Positions 41,297 through 51,200 of a stretch of DNA of 64,000 nucleotides are shown piece by piece. This DNA comes from Microcoleus sp. AS-A8. GTDB taxonomy: Bacteria > Cyanobacteriota > Cyanobacteriia > Cyanobacteriales > Coleofasciculaceae. The DNA is taken from the NCBI GenBank assembly GCA_039962225.1, contig JAMPKV010000016.1:1-64000 (forward strand), written 5' to 3'. The notes under the pieces are model-generated. The model was given only the letters and a program-made list of their open reading frames with translations, ran no database searches and had not been told where the DNA came from. The translations under genes were made by a program, and so were the position numbers. Positions within the stretch are counted from its first letter, which is position 1, and the number at the start of each line of letters is the position of its first letter.

Positions 41297-43813
41297 TCAC
41301 TTGAGTACTAATGGATACAAGGGTATCAGTCCAGTTCTACTGAGCAACTGCTGACCCTCTTGAGTTCGTAGCATTTCAGCAAACTTAGCACCAACCGGAG
41401 GGCGACTATTATCTCTCGGATAGACGACGGCTAACGGATACCCTAAAGGATAGCTGTTGTCCCGGAAAACTTGCAGGTTAGGAAAATAACTTCCTTTATG
41501 TTCACACAGATCCGTTGTGGGATTGACGGGTTGCTGATTATCTTGGATTAAAGGATGAACAAAGTCTGTTTTTCCCTCTTTTAGGGCTAAGGGATAAACA
41601 GAACATTGACCAAAAACTTGGCTGAGTTTGCCAAATGCGATCGCACCCATTCCAGCCCCATCAGACTCAAAGTCCTGAATCACCTGCCGTAACATTTTAA
41701 AGGTAGGAAATCTGTAAATTTCTGGAACCCATGAATTGGTAAATGTGTCAGGTGGGTCACCCTTTCTTTGTAACTTTCTAAAGCTTTGGATGGTTTGGTT
41801 ATCTTTCAGAACTCGTTGTTCAAAGATGCGTACAGCTTCTGTTTCATCGGGAATGTAGAGTCTGACGGCTAGATTAGGGCCACCGAGTTCTCTCCAGTTG
41901 GTTATTTGACCCGTGTAGAGTTGACGTAATTGCTCAAAAGTGATTTGCCCGTTTAAAGCTTGAGGCAGACTTTTTTCTCGTTGGGAGTAGCTAAAGGCAA
42001 CAAACACAACCAAACCATCGTAGGCAACGGTTTGCGATTCCATTTCAATGGGTAATGGTCTAATTAGACTGGTTAGAGCAAAGTCTGTTTCTTCAGAGCT
42101 AACTTTCGCCAATGCCGTTTGAGTTGAATCTTGCGGTTGGTAATTTAACTGTAATTTAGGCTGACGTTTTTCGAGTTCTTCTTCTAAGGTTTTGCCATCT
42201 GATACCAGATTTTTCTGCTGAACCGTATAATTCCACGTTCCCTGCTGTTCCGCTGCATAAGTAAATTTTCCAGAAGGAATTGCAGACACTTTATTAATGC
42301 AGCAAAGTGAAAGTTCATCCCCAGCACTTTCAGCGACTTGAGGTTTAGGCCAGAGCCACCAAATCAGCAGCCCAAGCAAGCCAAAACCAAGAATACCTAA
42401 AAGAAACCAAAGAATGCGAGGAGTTTTGACGATTTCCTCTTCCTCTAAAACAGCCTGCACCACCGGGTAAACAATAGGTGCTTCCGGCGGTAGTTTTAAC
42501 AAGGCTTGACGAGCAATTTGTGCGCTCTCAAACGGAATACCAATTCCCATCAAGCGCTGAAGGAACACCTTAAAGGTAAAGTTTACGGGAGGCCAATTTT
42601 GGTCATCTTTGGGGTCAAAAAGTTGACCATCAACCGGGTTAATTCTTGCACCTACCAATAGGTAAAAACCGATGTATCCTAAAGCCACTAAATCTTGTGC
42701 GGCTGAAGGATTAGGAATGAGTAATGGGTGATGGGAATTGTGACGGTTGAGGGTTGAATTTGGATTTTCTCTCGTCCCCTGTCCCCAATCTCCTTTGGGG
42801 TCAAATAGGCTTTCCCATAAAGCCAGATCGCAGACATAAATGAAGAAATCGGTATTCAGTATTTCCGAATTTAAACCAACCACATGGTTCAAACCGTTAC
42901 CCGCAGCCCCATTTTGATTCTTGGCAATCAGCAGGCTATCGAGACTCAGATTGCCATGGGCTATCCCCAACTGTACCTGACCGGAGGGAAAACGGAATTT
43001 TTGCGTGTGGAGAAATTCCAGGGTTTGCAAGACTTGGTTGAGGACTTGGCGTACAGCGATCGCACTCATTGCACCATGCAGCGCAAGGTATTCACTTAAA
43101 GTGGGGTAGAGGTCGAAATTGCCCTTAGTTAGAAGGTAGCAGCGTTCCTCGTTGTGGTCTGCGATCGCTTCCCAAGGGTGACACAAGCGAAAATCCTGGA
43201 CTCGACCATCGGCTAAATTCACTCCAGCCTTGAGTCTGAAAGCATCCTTTCGGGCATTAGCTTCTTCCTGATTAAAACAATAGTCGGGGAGGAGATACTC
43301 TTTAATCAAAACCTGATGACTGTTAGAGAGTTGGGTTCCTTGATATAAGCGCCCCATTCCCCGACGCCCGATTAAGCGTTCCACTCGATATCTGCCGCGA
43401 CTGCCCCGGATTTCCGCTTTTTCGGGTAAGGTAGCTGGAAAACCGCATTCTCGACAAGACTTGGTTTCCGGGCTTTGCTGCACGGTTTGCTGGAGATATT
43501 CACAGGTTAAGGGGTCACCCCAACGGCAACGATACTGGGTGTAGAGTGGTTCAACAATCTGAGGGGCTTTCGGGGACTCAGCAACCTTTACCTGCGTACC
43601 AACCGTTGCTTCTTCCTCTTCGTCCTCTAGAGTGGGCTTGAACTCTGTAACGAATGGAAATAGCCAGCGTAATTGCGTTGGCACCAAGCTTTCCAGTCGG
43701 CTTCTGAAGGTACTGATGACGTAATCTCGCCTACCCTCTGCCTCACTGCTTGCCCTCCGACCTAATTCTTTAAATACACCTTTGGTAAGATTCTTTTTCT
43801 TTTTCTTTGCCAT
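41297..43813 (-). CDS. pseudokinase fused to a PstS-like substrate-binding domain
   Basis: 838 residues. A basic N-terminus (KKKKKNLTKG) and a short zinc-ribbon-like CxxCGF are followed by a Ser/Thr kinase fold at about 135-450. The glycine loop is degraded to GRRGMGRLYQG; Lys171 (LIKEYLL) is kept, the catalytic HRD is HGN (286-288), and DFG is DLA at 329, so phosphotransfer is doubtful. One membrane helix follows (ILWFLLGILGFGLLGLLIWW), then a PstS/phosphate-binding-like domain (LSLCCINKVSAIPSG, QLYTGQITNWRELGGPN, GAGMGAIAFGKL) to the end. Within the eCIS operon it could sense a ligand or anchor the device to a membrane. Function is inference. Confidence 0.85.
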   Translation of the reverse strand: MAKKKKKNLTKGVFKELGRRASSEAEGRRDYVISTFRSRLESLVPTQLRWLFPFVTEFKPTLEDEEEEATVGTQVKVAESPKAPQIVEPLYTQYRCRWGDPLTCEYLQQTVQQSPETKSCRECGFPATLPEKAEIRGSRGRYRVERLIGRRGMGRLYQGTQLSNSHQVLIKEYLLPDYCFNQEEANARKDAFRLKAGVNLADGRVQDFRLCHPWEAIADHNEERCYLLTKGNFDLYPTLSEYLALHGAMSAIAVRQVLNQVLQTLEFLHTQKFRFPSGQVQLGIAHGNLSLDSLLIAKNQNGAAGNGLNHVVGLNSEILNTDFFIYVCDLALWESLFDPKGDWGQGTRENPNSTLNRHNSHHPLLIPNPSAAQDLVALGYIGFYLLVGARINPVDGQLFDPKDDQNWPPVNFTFKVFLQRLMGIGIPFESAQIARQALLKLPPEAPIVYPVVQAVLEEEEIVKTPRILWFLLGILGFGLLGLLIWWLWPKPQVAESAGDELSLCCINKVSAIPSGKFTYAAEQQGTWNYTVQQKNLVSDGKTLEEELEKRQPKLQLNYQPQDSTQTALAKVSSEETDFALTSLIRPLPIEMESQTVAYDGLVVFVAFSYSQREKSLPQALNGQITFEQLRQLYTGQITNWRELGGPNLAVRLYIPDETEAVRIFEQRVLKDNQTIQSFRKLQRKGDPPDTFTNSWVPEIYRFPTFKMLRQVIQDFESDGAGMGAIAFGKLSQVFGQCSVYPLALKEGKTDFVHPLIQDNQQPVNPTTDLCEHKGSYFPNLQVFRDNSYPLGYPLAVVYPRDNSRPPVGAKFAEMLRTQEGQQLLSRTGLIPLYPLVLK

Positions 43814-43828
43814 AGCTATGACCGTGCT

Positions 43829-44293
43829 TTACAACACCCGCCAAGGTTTAGGAAACCAGGCAAAGCGACCCTCCAGCCACACTAACCCGTCGTAAGCCAT
43901 ACCGCTATGTTCTCCCCGCTTCACGTACTTCCACGCTAGCCAAATCCGGTGTGGTAGCAAGTTGTGAGCGATGCGTTGATATCCACCGGGAAACAACTGG
44001 CTACGTTCTGACTCCCTGCCCAAGTCCTCAGCCAACGCAGAATAGACTAACACCTGCTCCTGACCCAGCTTGGGTTCGGGAAAGGGTGACTCTGACCAGA
44101 TAAGTTCGTATCCTAGCCGCGCTGACTGCACAGCGTCAGGCTGAAAGACTCGTTCATAGTCCTCAATCTTGGGACACAGGTGTTCTTGAGAGAACTGTCG
44201 CAGGGATTCCCGGTTGGCACCAAAGAAGGTTGTCAGCAGTTGGGCCGCACGTCTCTCAATATCCTGATTCAGTGGATCAGAAGGGGCTTTCAT
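43829..44293 (-). CDS. hypothetical protein coupled to the annexin-like effector gene
   Basis: 154 residues; the start overlaps the preceding stop by ATGA. A cytosolic-looking mixed fold with aromatic C-terminus (MAYDGLVWLEGRFAWFPKPW) and two cysteine-poor helical parts. No signal peptide or known motif. Tight coupling to the eCIS_core-annexin gene suggests a chaperone, adaptor or immunity role, but nothing in the sequence proves one. Confidence 0.7.
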   Translation of the reverse strand: MKAPSDPLNQDIERRAAQLLTTFFGANRESLRQFSQEHLCPKIEDYERVFQPDAVQSARLGYELIWSESPFPEPKLGQEQVLVYSALAEDLGRESERSQLFPGGYQRIAHNLLPHRIWLAWKYVKRGEHSGMAYDGLVWLEGRFAWFPKPWRVL

Positions 44294-47200
44294 AACTGGG
44301 AGTCGGCTTGATTAGGGGTTTGGCTCTGGCTCATGTCTGGCTCGTTTCTCCTCACCTCTGTTAGGATGATCTCATTTAGCTTGGCTCTATCTTCTGGTTC
44401 CAGGTATTTGACTTGAGCTTCGAGAAACTGCTGCACTTTGGGCATATCATCGCCTATGGCAACGACCATTTTAGCGATCGCACTGAGTCGGGCTTCGCTA
44501 GCCGCACTTGTGGCTTTATCTTCCGCTGCGGCAGAGACACCGGCCACGAGTAAGCGACCCAGCAAATCCTCTAAGCGACCTTTGTATTCACCCTTAATCG
44601 CACCAACTCCTTCACCAATAGCCGCACCAACCACACCCGCGCCCGCCTCAATCATCGCCGATGACGTTTTCTGATCCAGACCCCCCTTGACCGTGGCAGT
44701 TGCCGCGCTCGTTACGCCACCGACAACCCCACCCACAGTGGCTCCTTTAGCGATACCTTCCAGGTATTCTGCAAGACCTTGACGCCAATTTTGATCATTC
44801 ATCGTTTCCTTGAGTGCCCCCATAGCTGCTCCTTTCACTGTTCCCTTGAGAGCTTCTAGAGCCACTTTCTTCGCCATATCCTCGCCTAAACCCTTGACAA
44901 TATCCTCAAGTTTTGCCAGGAATTTAGTTTTATCGGCTAAGGCACCTCCCAGGGCTACTGAGATTGCTGCCGTCAGTGCCTCAATCGCGATATCCTCTCC
45001 ACCATAAGCCGCACCTTGCATCCCGTACTTCAGTGCCATATTCGCACCACCAGCAGCCACTCCTGAAATAACTGCAACTAGCCAGGGAGCTGCCGCCCCC
45101 TTAGTGCAAATTGTCACTAGCGCTGCTACGGCAATTGTTCCGACCGTGCTAACAGCATTACCAACGGCTTCTTTGGCATCTTTGTAGTTCGTTGCATCCG
45201 TTTCCTGATACCCCGCCAGCTTCTCGACATCTTCCTGGGTAAAATCGGGCTTGAGTTCGCCGTTTTCGTCGAACATCTCTCGCAGGCGTTGGGTTTGCTT
45301 TTCTAGCTGCTCGCCTTTCGAGTGCATCCCCATTGATTCGGATAAATCCATCATGGTTTGCGAGAAGGCGGTTGAGCCTTCACCCCGCTCGAATTCGTAG
45401 CGCTCCATCGCTCGGTCGTAATGCTCCTTTGCGGTTTGGGGCTTGCCCTTGAGCAATTGACCGACTTCAAAGGCATCCCGACCGTCTATCTCTCCTGCCA
45501 GATCCACATCGAGATTGCCACCGTTGGTTTTCTTGGCGTAGTCTTCCCGGATCTTTTTGATCTCATCGGCGGTCTTATCCTTGAGCGTTTCCTTGAGCAG
45601 CTCTTCGTCGGTTCCTAGGCTTTTTGTCGTCGCCAGCTCTAAGGCAAATACTGGATCGAGTTGTCCATCCTTGGCAAATTGCTTTGCCTGCTCCAGATCG
45701 TCGTCGCTCAACTCGTCCTTGAGCATTTCCTGGAAGCTGCCTTTTCCGTAGGCCGATTCGTAGGCATCGATGATTGCCTTGCGCTCTTCCGGACTCTTAC
45801 CTTTTAACTGGTCGTAGATCCCCTTTTCGTCAGTACCCAGTAGTTTGTCAATACCTGCATTTTTAATCCGACCAGCAGCGGCGGCGGCTTTGTCTCCTCG
45901 TTCGAGACCTAACGCTATGTCCATCTCAGCACTGGAGAAGTCATCAACGATATCAGTCGCCAGCTCCCGACCAGTTTTGTTTTTGTAGGCTGTTCTGATC
46001 GCTTCAATTTCTTTGGGGTCTTTGCCCTCTAAGTATTTATAGACGGCTTCTTCGTCGGTTCCTAGACCATCCAGTGCCTCATTGATCCGAATAGCCGCTG
46101 CTTCACCTTGCTTATCTTCTAGCAGTGCGTTGGTTACTTCCAGATCCTCGCCTCCCAAGTTGCCCAGAACCTTATCAATTTTTGCCTTAACGGAAGGATT
46201 TTGAGCCGCCATCTCCTGAATCTTCTTGCGATCCTCTGGTGCTAATGCCATCAGAGTTGATTCGATCTTCTGTTCGTCATCATTAAAGGTTCCGGCTGAG
46301 TTGAACAACGCTTCCACAGCCGCTTTGGCTTTGTCACCTGATAGGTGAGCCAAAGCCTCCTGCTTATCACTCCCCGACAACTCGCTGTTTATATCGCTGT
46401 CAAGATTTCTGCCATAGTGATCGCTGTATTCTTTACGGATGGCTGCTACCTCTGCCTTGGATTTTCCAGCGAGAGTTTTAAGAATTGTATCTTCATCGCT
46501 TCCCCAACCATCGATCGCTTTGAATAGGGCATCTGTAGCCGCTTTGATTTTGGCGGGGTCGAGGGTGGCATCCTTGAGGGCAGAGTCGAAATCCTTGCCG
46601 TACTTTGCCTGGTATTCTTTCTTGATGGCGTCGAGTTCTTCAGCAGACTTACCAGCCAGAGGCTTTTTTAGTTGTTCTAGCTCAGAAGGTCCATCCACAA
46701 TATTCTTGCGTAGCTCCCCAACTGTTGCCGTGATTTTTGCTGGGTCGATCGGATTGACAGTTTGATTCGGATCAGGTTGAGGAGGTGCAGTTTGAGGAGG
46801 TGCGGCTTGAGGAGGTGCAACCTGACGTTGTAGCTTGATACCACCCGTCTGCTGTACCACATGGGTCAACTCATGGGCTGTCAAATCAGAAATCGCTGGA
46901 GACTTCCCCTCACCAAAGTAAATATCATTGCCATGAGTAAATGCCTGTGCCCGCACAGCTTGATTCATCTGAATAGCTTGGCTATCGGTATGTACCCGAA
47001 CCTGACTAAAATCAGCTCCAAAGCGAGGTTCCATGAAGGAACGCACTTCATCGGGTAAAGGGCTACCTCCACCCTTGCTATTGGTGAGCTGATTCTCCAA
47101 ATCGTCACTGGTGTTATGGCTGCTAGTTGATGAGTCTTGGGGCGATCGTTTCGGTTGTATGCCTAAATCGTCCTCTGGTGCTGGTGGTTCTTCCTGTCGT

Positions 47201-47802
47201 TGCACCAGAGGTTTGGCTTGTAAGTCTGGTTCTTCCTCTGGCGCTGGTGGTTCTTCCTGTCGTTGCACCAGAGGTTTGGCTTGTAAATCTGGTTCTTCCT
47301 CTGGTGCTGGTGGTTCTTCCTGTCGTTGCACCAGAGGTTTGGCTTGTAAGTCTGGTTCTTCCTCTGGTGCTGGTGGTTCTTCCTGTCGTTGCACCAGAGG
47401 CGTAATCGTACTCGCCAGAGGCTTCATCTGCACCTCGTCTTCCTCTGGTTCCGTTCCCTGGCGCTGAACTGGCTGCTGGCTAGTTGGGGCATTCATGTTC
47501 ATAACCTGAGCCGCTACTGAGTCAGCTTCCTGCTCGTATTTGTCCCCTGGCGCACCGATCGCAAGCTTAAACTGAATGTCTCCTGGTGTACTATCCTGTA
47601 CCTTGACTCGACCAAAGTTGTGACCAAAACGGGCTGCTCTCTCTGATTGGGCTTGGAGGTCTGGGGTCTCTTGGTTTTCGAGGTCTGCTGGGTTCTGGTC
47701 AGTCTCGTTGCTCAAAGGGCGATGTTGGAACAAGTCGGCTTCTGTTGCTGATGAAGAGGACTGTGTTCGGGTTCTTTTCTGGATTCGCTGTCCTGTATAC
47801 AT
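44290..47802 (-). CDS. eCIS_core (DUF4157) protein with annexin-like repeats
   Basis: 1170 residues. Header: FGHNFGRVKVQ, then GAPGDKYEQEADSVAAQVM, then four 21-residue PLVQRQEEPPAPEEEPDLQAK-like units. The eCIS_core domain (about 245-325) has GGGSPLPDEVRSFMEPRFG and HELTH (His310, His314). Residues about 350-800 hold six annexin-like repeats, the clearest being WGSDEDTILKTLAGKS and LGTDEEAVYKYLEG, carrying the GxGTDE calcium loop. The C-terminal third is rich in Gly/Ala hydrophobic segments (TIAVAALVTICTKG, AGVVGAAIGEGVGAI), suggestive of membrane insertion. A strong AGGGAGGA precedes the ATG. It is probably cargo or effector; that is inference from the domain. Confidence 0.88.
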   Translation of the reverse strand: MYTGQRIQKRTRTQSSSSATEADLFQHRPLSNETDQNPADLENQETPDLQAQSERAARFGHNFGRVKVQDSTPGDIQFKLAIGAPGDKYEQEADSVAAQVMNMNAPTSQQPVQRQGTEPEEDEVQMKPLASTITPLVQRQEEPPAPEEEPDLQAKPLVQRQEEPPAPEEEPDLQAKPLVQRQEEPPAPEEEPDLQAKPLVQRQEEPPAPEDDLGIQPKRSPQDSSTSSHNTSDDLENQLTNSKGGGSPLPDEVRSFMEPRFGADFSQVRVHTDSQAIQMNQAVRAQAFTHGNDIYFGEGKSPAISDLTAHELTHVVQQTGGIKLQRQVAPPQAAPPQTAPPQPDPNQTVNPIDPAKITATVGELRKNIVDGPSELEQLKKPLAGKSAEELDAIKKEYQAKYGKDFDSALKDATLDPAKIKAATDALFKAIDGWGSDEDTILKTLAGKSKAEVAAIRKEYSDHYGRNLDSDINSELSGSDKQEALAHLSGDKAKAAVEALFNSAGTFNDDEQKIESTLMALAPEDRKKIQEMAAQNPSVKAKIDKVLGNLGGEDLEVTNALLEDKQGEAAAIRINEALDGLGTDEEAVYKYLEGKDPKEIEAIRTAYKNKTGRELATDIVDDFSSAEMDIALGLERGDKAAAAAGRIKNAGIDKLLGTDEKGIYDQLKGKSPEERKAIIDAYESAYGKGSFQEMLKDELSDDDLEQAKQFAKDGQLDPVFALELATTKSLGTDEELLKETLKDKTADEIKKIREDYAKKTNGGNLDVDLAGEIDGRDAFEVGQLLKGKPQTAKEHYDRAMERYEFERGEGSTAFSQTMMDLSESMGMHSKGEQLEKQTQRLREMFDENGELKPDFTQEDVEKLAGYQETDATNYKDAKEAVGNAVSTVGTIAVAALVTICTKGAAAPWLVAVISGVAAGGANMALKYGMQGAAYGGEDIAIEALTAAISVALGGALADKTKFLAKLEDIVKGLGEDMAKKVALEALKGTVKGAAMGALKETMNDQNWRQGLAEYLEGIAKGATVGGVVGGVTSAATATVKGGLDQKTSSAMIEAGAGVVGAAIGEGVGAIKGEYKGRLEDLLGRLLVAGVSAAAEDKATSAASEARLSAIAKMVVAIGDDMPKVQQFLEAQVKYLEPEDRAKLNEIILTEVRRNEPDMSQSQTPNQADSQL
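47160..47412. repeat. four tandem 63-bp coding repeats
   Basis: Units of 63 bp encode the 21-residue VQRQEEPPAPEEEPDLQ module; copies two to four are nearly identical, the first diverged. They lie between the GAPGDKYEQEAD header and the eCIS_core domain of the annexin-like protein. Confidence 0.9.
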
Positions 47803-48206
47803 TTGAGCAGTCCTCCCTCTAAGAGTTGTGCCAGCCGTGAGCTAATTGCTTTTGTTTTGGAACTTGGTATAATAGTAAGCCCTTTTCAATCCTGTTGCCT
47901 TAGTTCTAAAGTCGAAGATTTGCGATCGCGACAAACAATCACAATTCTCTCTTCATCGAGCAATCCCCACATTGCAGAATAGTTAAAATCCTTCGTTAGA
48001 GGGATTTCAGAACTGGAGAAAAAGTTTCAATTGGTTAGAAGTAAAACTAGGCAAGCCTGAAGCTGCGACTGTGCCCATTAGCTAAAGCTGTACAGTACCC
48101 GCTTTAATCCTCAGGCTCATGGCTCTCAGGGAGCAGGGTCATAGAAGCCGACTGGCTGGATACGAAACAAGGCTCTGTCACAGTATTTCAGCAGGCAAAA
48201 CCAGCC
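47803..48206. promoter_or_regulatory. divergent intergenic region between effector operon and CHAT gene
   Basis: 404 bp without a convincing gene. GGAGGA at 47811-47816 (minus strand) is the ribosome-binding site of the annexin-like gene. On the plus strand TTGCTT (47846) and a perfect TATAAT (47868-47873) with a 16-bp spacer could start a long-leader transcript toward the CHAT gene. One CGATCG-containing motif is present. Promoter calls are consensus matches only. Confidence 0.4.
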
Positions 48207-51200
48207 ATGAAAAGAATGCGTCATCTGCTACTAATTCTGTTCTTGGCAGGAGCCATTACAGCCAAACCCCTGTCCGCACAACCTATAGTTCCTGCCGCTG
48301 ATGGCACCAACACCCTCGTTACCCCTAATGGTAACCAGCTGGACATCACGGGAGGTAGTCTATCAGGGGATGGAGCGAATCTCTTTCACAGTTTCACCCA
48401 GTTTGGTCTTAACGCCAATCAGACGGCTAATTTTCTCTCCAACCCAAATATTCAGAATATTATGGGGCGCGTTACTGGCGGTAACCCTTCCATCATTAAC
48501 GGTCTAATTCAGGTGACTGGCGGCAATTCCAATTTATTCTTGATGAACCCTGCTGGGATTGTCTTTGGCACAGGTGCCAGCTTGAATGTCCCTGCTGCCT
48601 TCACGGCAACTACAGCTAACGGGATTGGCTTTGGCAAGAACTGGTTTAATGCCATAGGTAGTAATAGTTACAGCGCCCTTGATGGGACGCCCAGTACTTT
48701 TGCCTTTACGATGCAGCAGCCAGGAAGTATTGTCAATGCTGGCAACTTGGCTGTGAGTCAAGGGCAGAATTTAACGTTATTAGGCGGCACTGTTGTCAGC
48801 ACCGGGCAACTCAATGCACCAGGCGGACAAATCATTGTCGCTGCTATTCCAGGTGAGAACTTGGTGCGTGTGAGTCAATCAGGACAGTTGCTCTCCTTGG
48901 AGATACAACCGCTTGCTAATGCCAATGTTGGGGGGCAAAGCCTTGCGCCCCTACCTCAGAATTTCTCAGTGTTATCTCTCCCCCAGTTATTGACAGGTGG
49001 AGATGTGGGTAGTGCTACAAAAATGACGGTAAACAGCCAGGGTCAAGTGGTGCTGACGGGTTCTGACATCACGGTAGAAAACGGGGATGTACTAGCGAAG
49101 AAATTGACAGCCGATACGGCGACTCTATCTGCCGCACAGGACTTGACTTTGGTGGAGAGTCAGCTAAAGACAACGGGCGACTTAAAGCTAGTGGCACGAG
49201 ATACAGTGCGGGTGCGCGATAGTGCGACAGATTCCGTGAATGTCCAAGCTGGAGGAACGTTGCAGGTTCAGGGTAACCAAGAAGTAGATATTTTTGCTTT
49301 GAGCCACCCTGCCAGTGGCTTCTTTTCTGGTGGGGATATGGTGTTGCGTTCTGCTAACACGGTAGGAGGCGATGCCTACTTCAGAGTCGGCGGTAATTTC
49401 CGGGTTGAACAGTTAGATGGAACTCTAGGGAGTTTGTTTAGTCCGAATGACCCAGTTTTTGAGGTACAAGGGGATTTTAGTCTCGCCAATTACTCAGGAG
49501 CTTCACTGCAAATTCTGGCAGGGGGTAGTGTAACGATTCCAGGAACTGTGACAATTTCCGGCGCTGGCGGCCCGTTTAACAACAGCACTGTTACTCTATC
49601 CGATGGCACCTCTTTGTCACTCACGGGTACTACGAAACCGACTCTAGATGTACGGGCTGGAACAACTAGATTTTTTGGGAATCCTACTCCTGGTAATCCA
49701 ACCAGTGCCAATATCAGGATCGGCAGTATTGTCAATAACGGAGGAGATGTCTTTTTAACCAATCAGTATTTTCCTAATCTTTCCTTACCCGGTGGAGCGA
49801 TTCAAGTTGGAGGGATTAATACCAGTTTATTGAATGGTGGTGATGCTGGCTCAATTACGATCGACTCGCGAGGTAGTATTACACTCGCTGGTACAGGTAT
49901 TTTACCTGCTGGCACGGCTATTAATACAGCAGTGGGAAACCTTGACCCTGCTAATAATAATCCTGGAAACGCTGGAGCCGTTAAACTTATTGGTCAGAAC
50001 GATATCAGCATTACTGGTAATGTCATTTCTTTCGTAGGAGATAATGGCATAGGGAATGGTAGTAACATTTCCATCACCAGCAGGGCAGGCTCTATCAACA
50101 CCAGCGAGAGCAACTTGGATGCTGGCAATAATGGTTCTGGTAACGGTGGGGCGATCGCTCTTTCTGCGGCTGGTAACATTACGACAGGCTCCATCTTATC
50201 GAGGACTAGGGTCACAGGGAATAGTGGGACGATTAGCCTGACGAGCAGTGGTGGTGCAATTGACACCACAGCAGGTACTCTCAACTCTTCTTCTAATGGC
50301 AATGGTGGAGCGATCGCTCTTTCTGGTGCTGGCAATATTACTACAGGCTCCATCACATCACGTTCTACTGCTAATGGCAATAGTGGGACAATTACCCTCA
50401 CCAGTAGTGGTGGTGGTATTAATACTCAGGGCGGTCTTTTAGATAGCAGAACCAATAATGGCAATGCTGGGTCTATTACTCTCAACGCTCAGAACGATAT
50501 CATCACTGGCGACGTATGGTCTTTGCTATTTCAGGGAGCAACCGGGAGAAGCGGCAATATTTCTCTCACCAGCACAGCAGGCTCGATTGATACCAGTGCT
50601 GGGACTCTAGATGCTGGAGTAACGTTTGGAAATGCCGGAGCGATCGCTTTACAAGCTAAAGATGATATCACCACTGCGGATCTGAGGGCTTATGCCGTCA
50701 ATGGGGGTAGCGGGAATGGCGCTAATATTTCTCTGACCAGCACAGCAGGAGCCATTGATACCAGTAGAGGGATTCTAGTATCCTCTGCTGAGAATGGTAA
50801 GGGCGGAGATATTGCCATCACGAGCGGCAGCACCTTGACTTTGGGTCAGTTAGACTCTACATCTACCACCAGTGAAGGCGGTGCGATCGCACTTAATGCA
50901 GCGGGCGACATTATCTTTAAGAATTCTGTCAGCTTCGGTTCTCAGGCTGGGCTGGGAGGAGGGGCGCTAACCCTTGACACTCCTGGAATCGTTAACCTGC
51001 CAGCCAGTATTTCTACCAATGGTGCAGATATCTTGGCTGGGAAACAGACAGCACTGAGCAATATTGTTGAGTCTCCTCAAGGCACTACAATCAATACTGG
51101 TGGCGGAAACCTGTCCTTCGGTTTCGCCTCTAACTTCACTTTGGCTGGTGCGATTAATATTTTGACCAATGGTGGAGCTTTTACCCTCACGAGTCCTGGG

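Noticed and set aside
47111-47467. Plus-strand cysteine-rich repeat frame (118 codons) and its neighbour at 47127-47405
   Set aside because: Antisense shadows of the 63-bp repeats in the eCIS_core-annexin gene.
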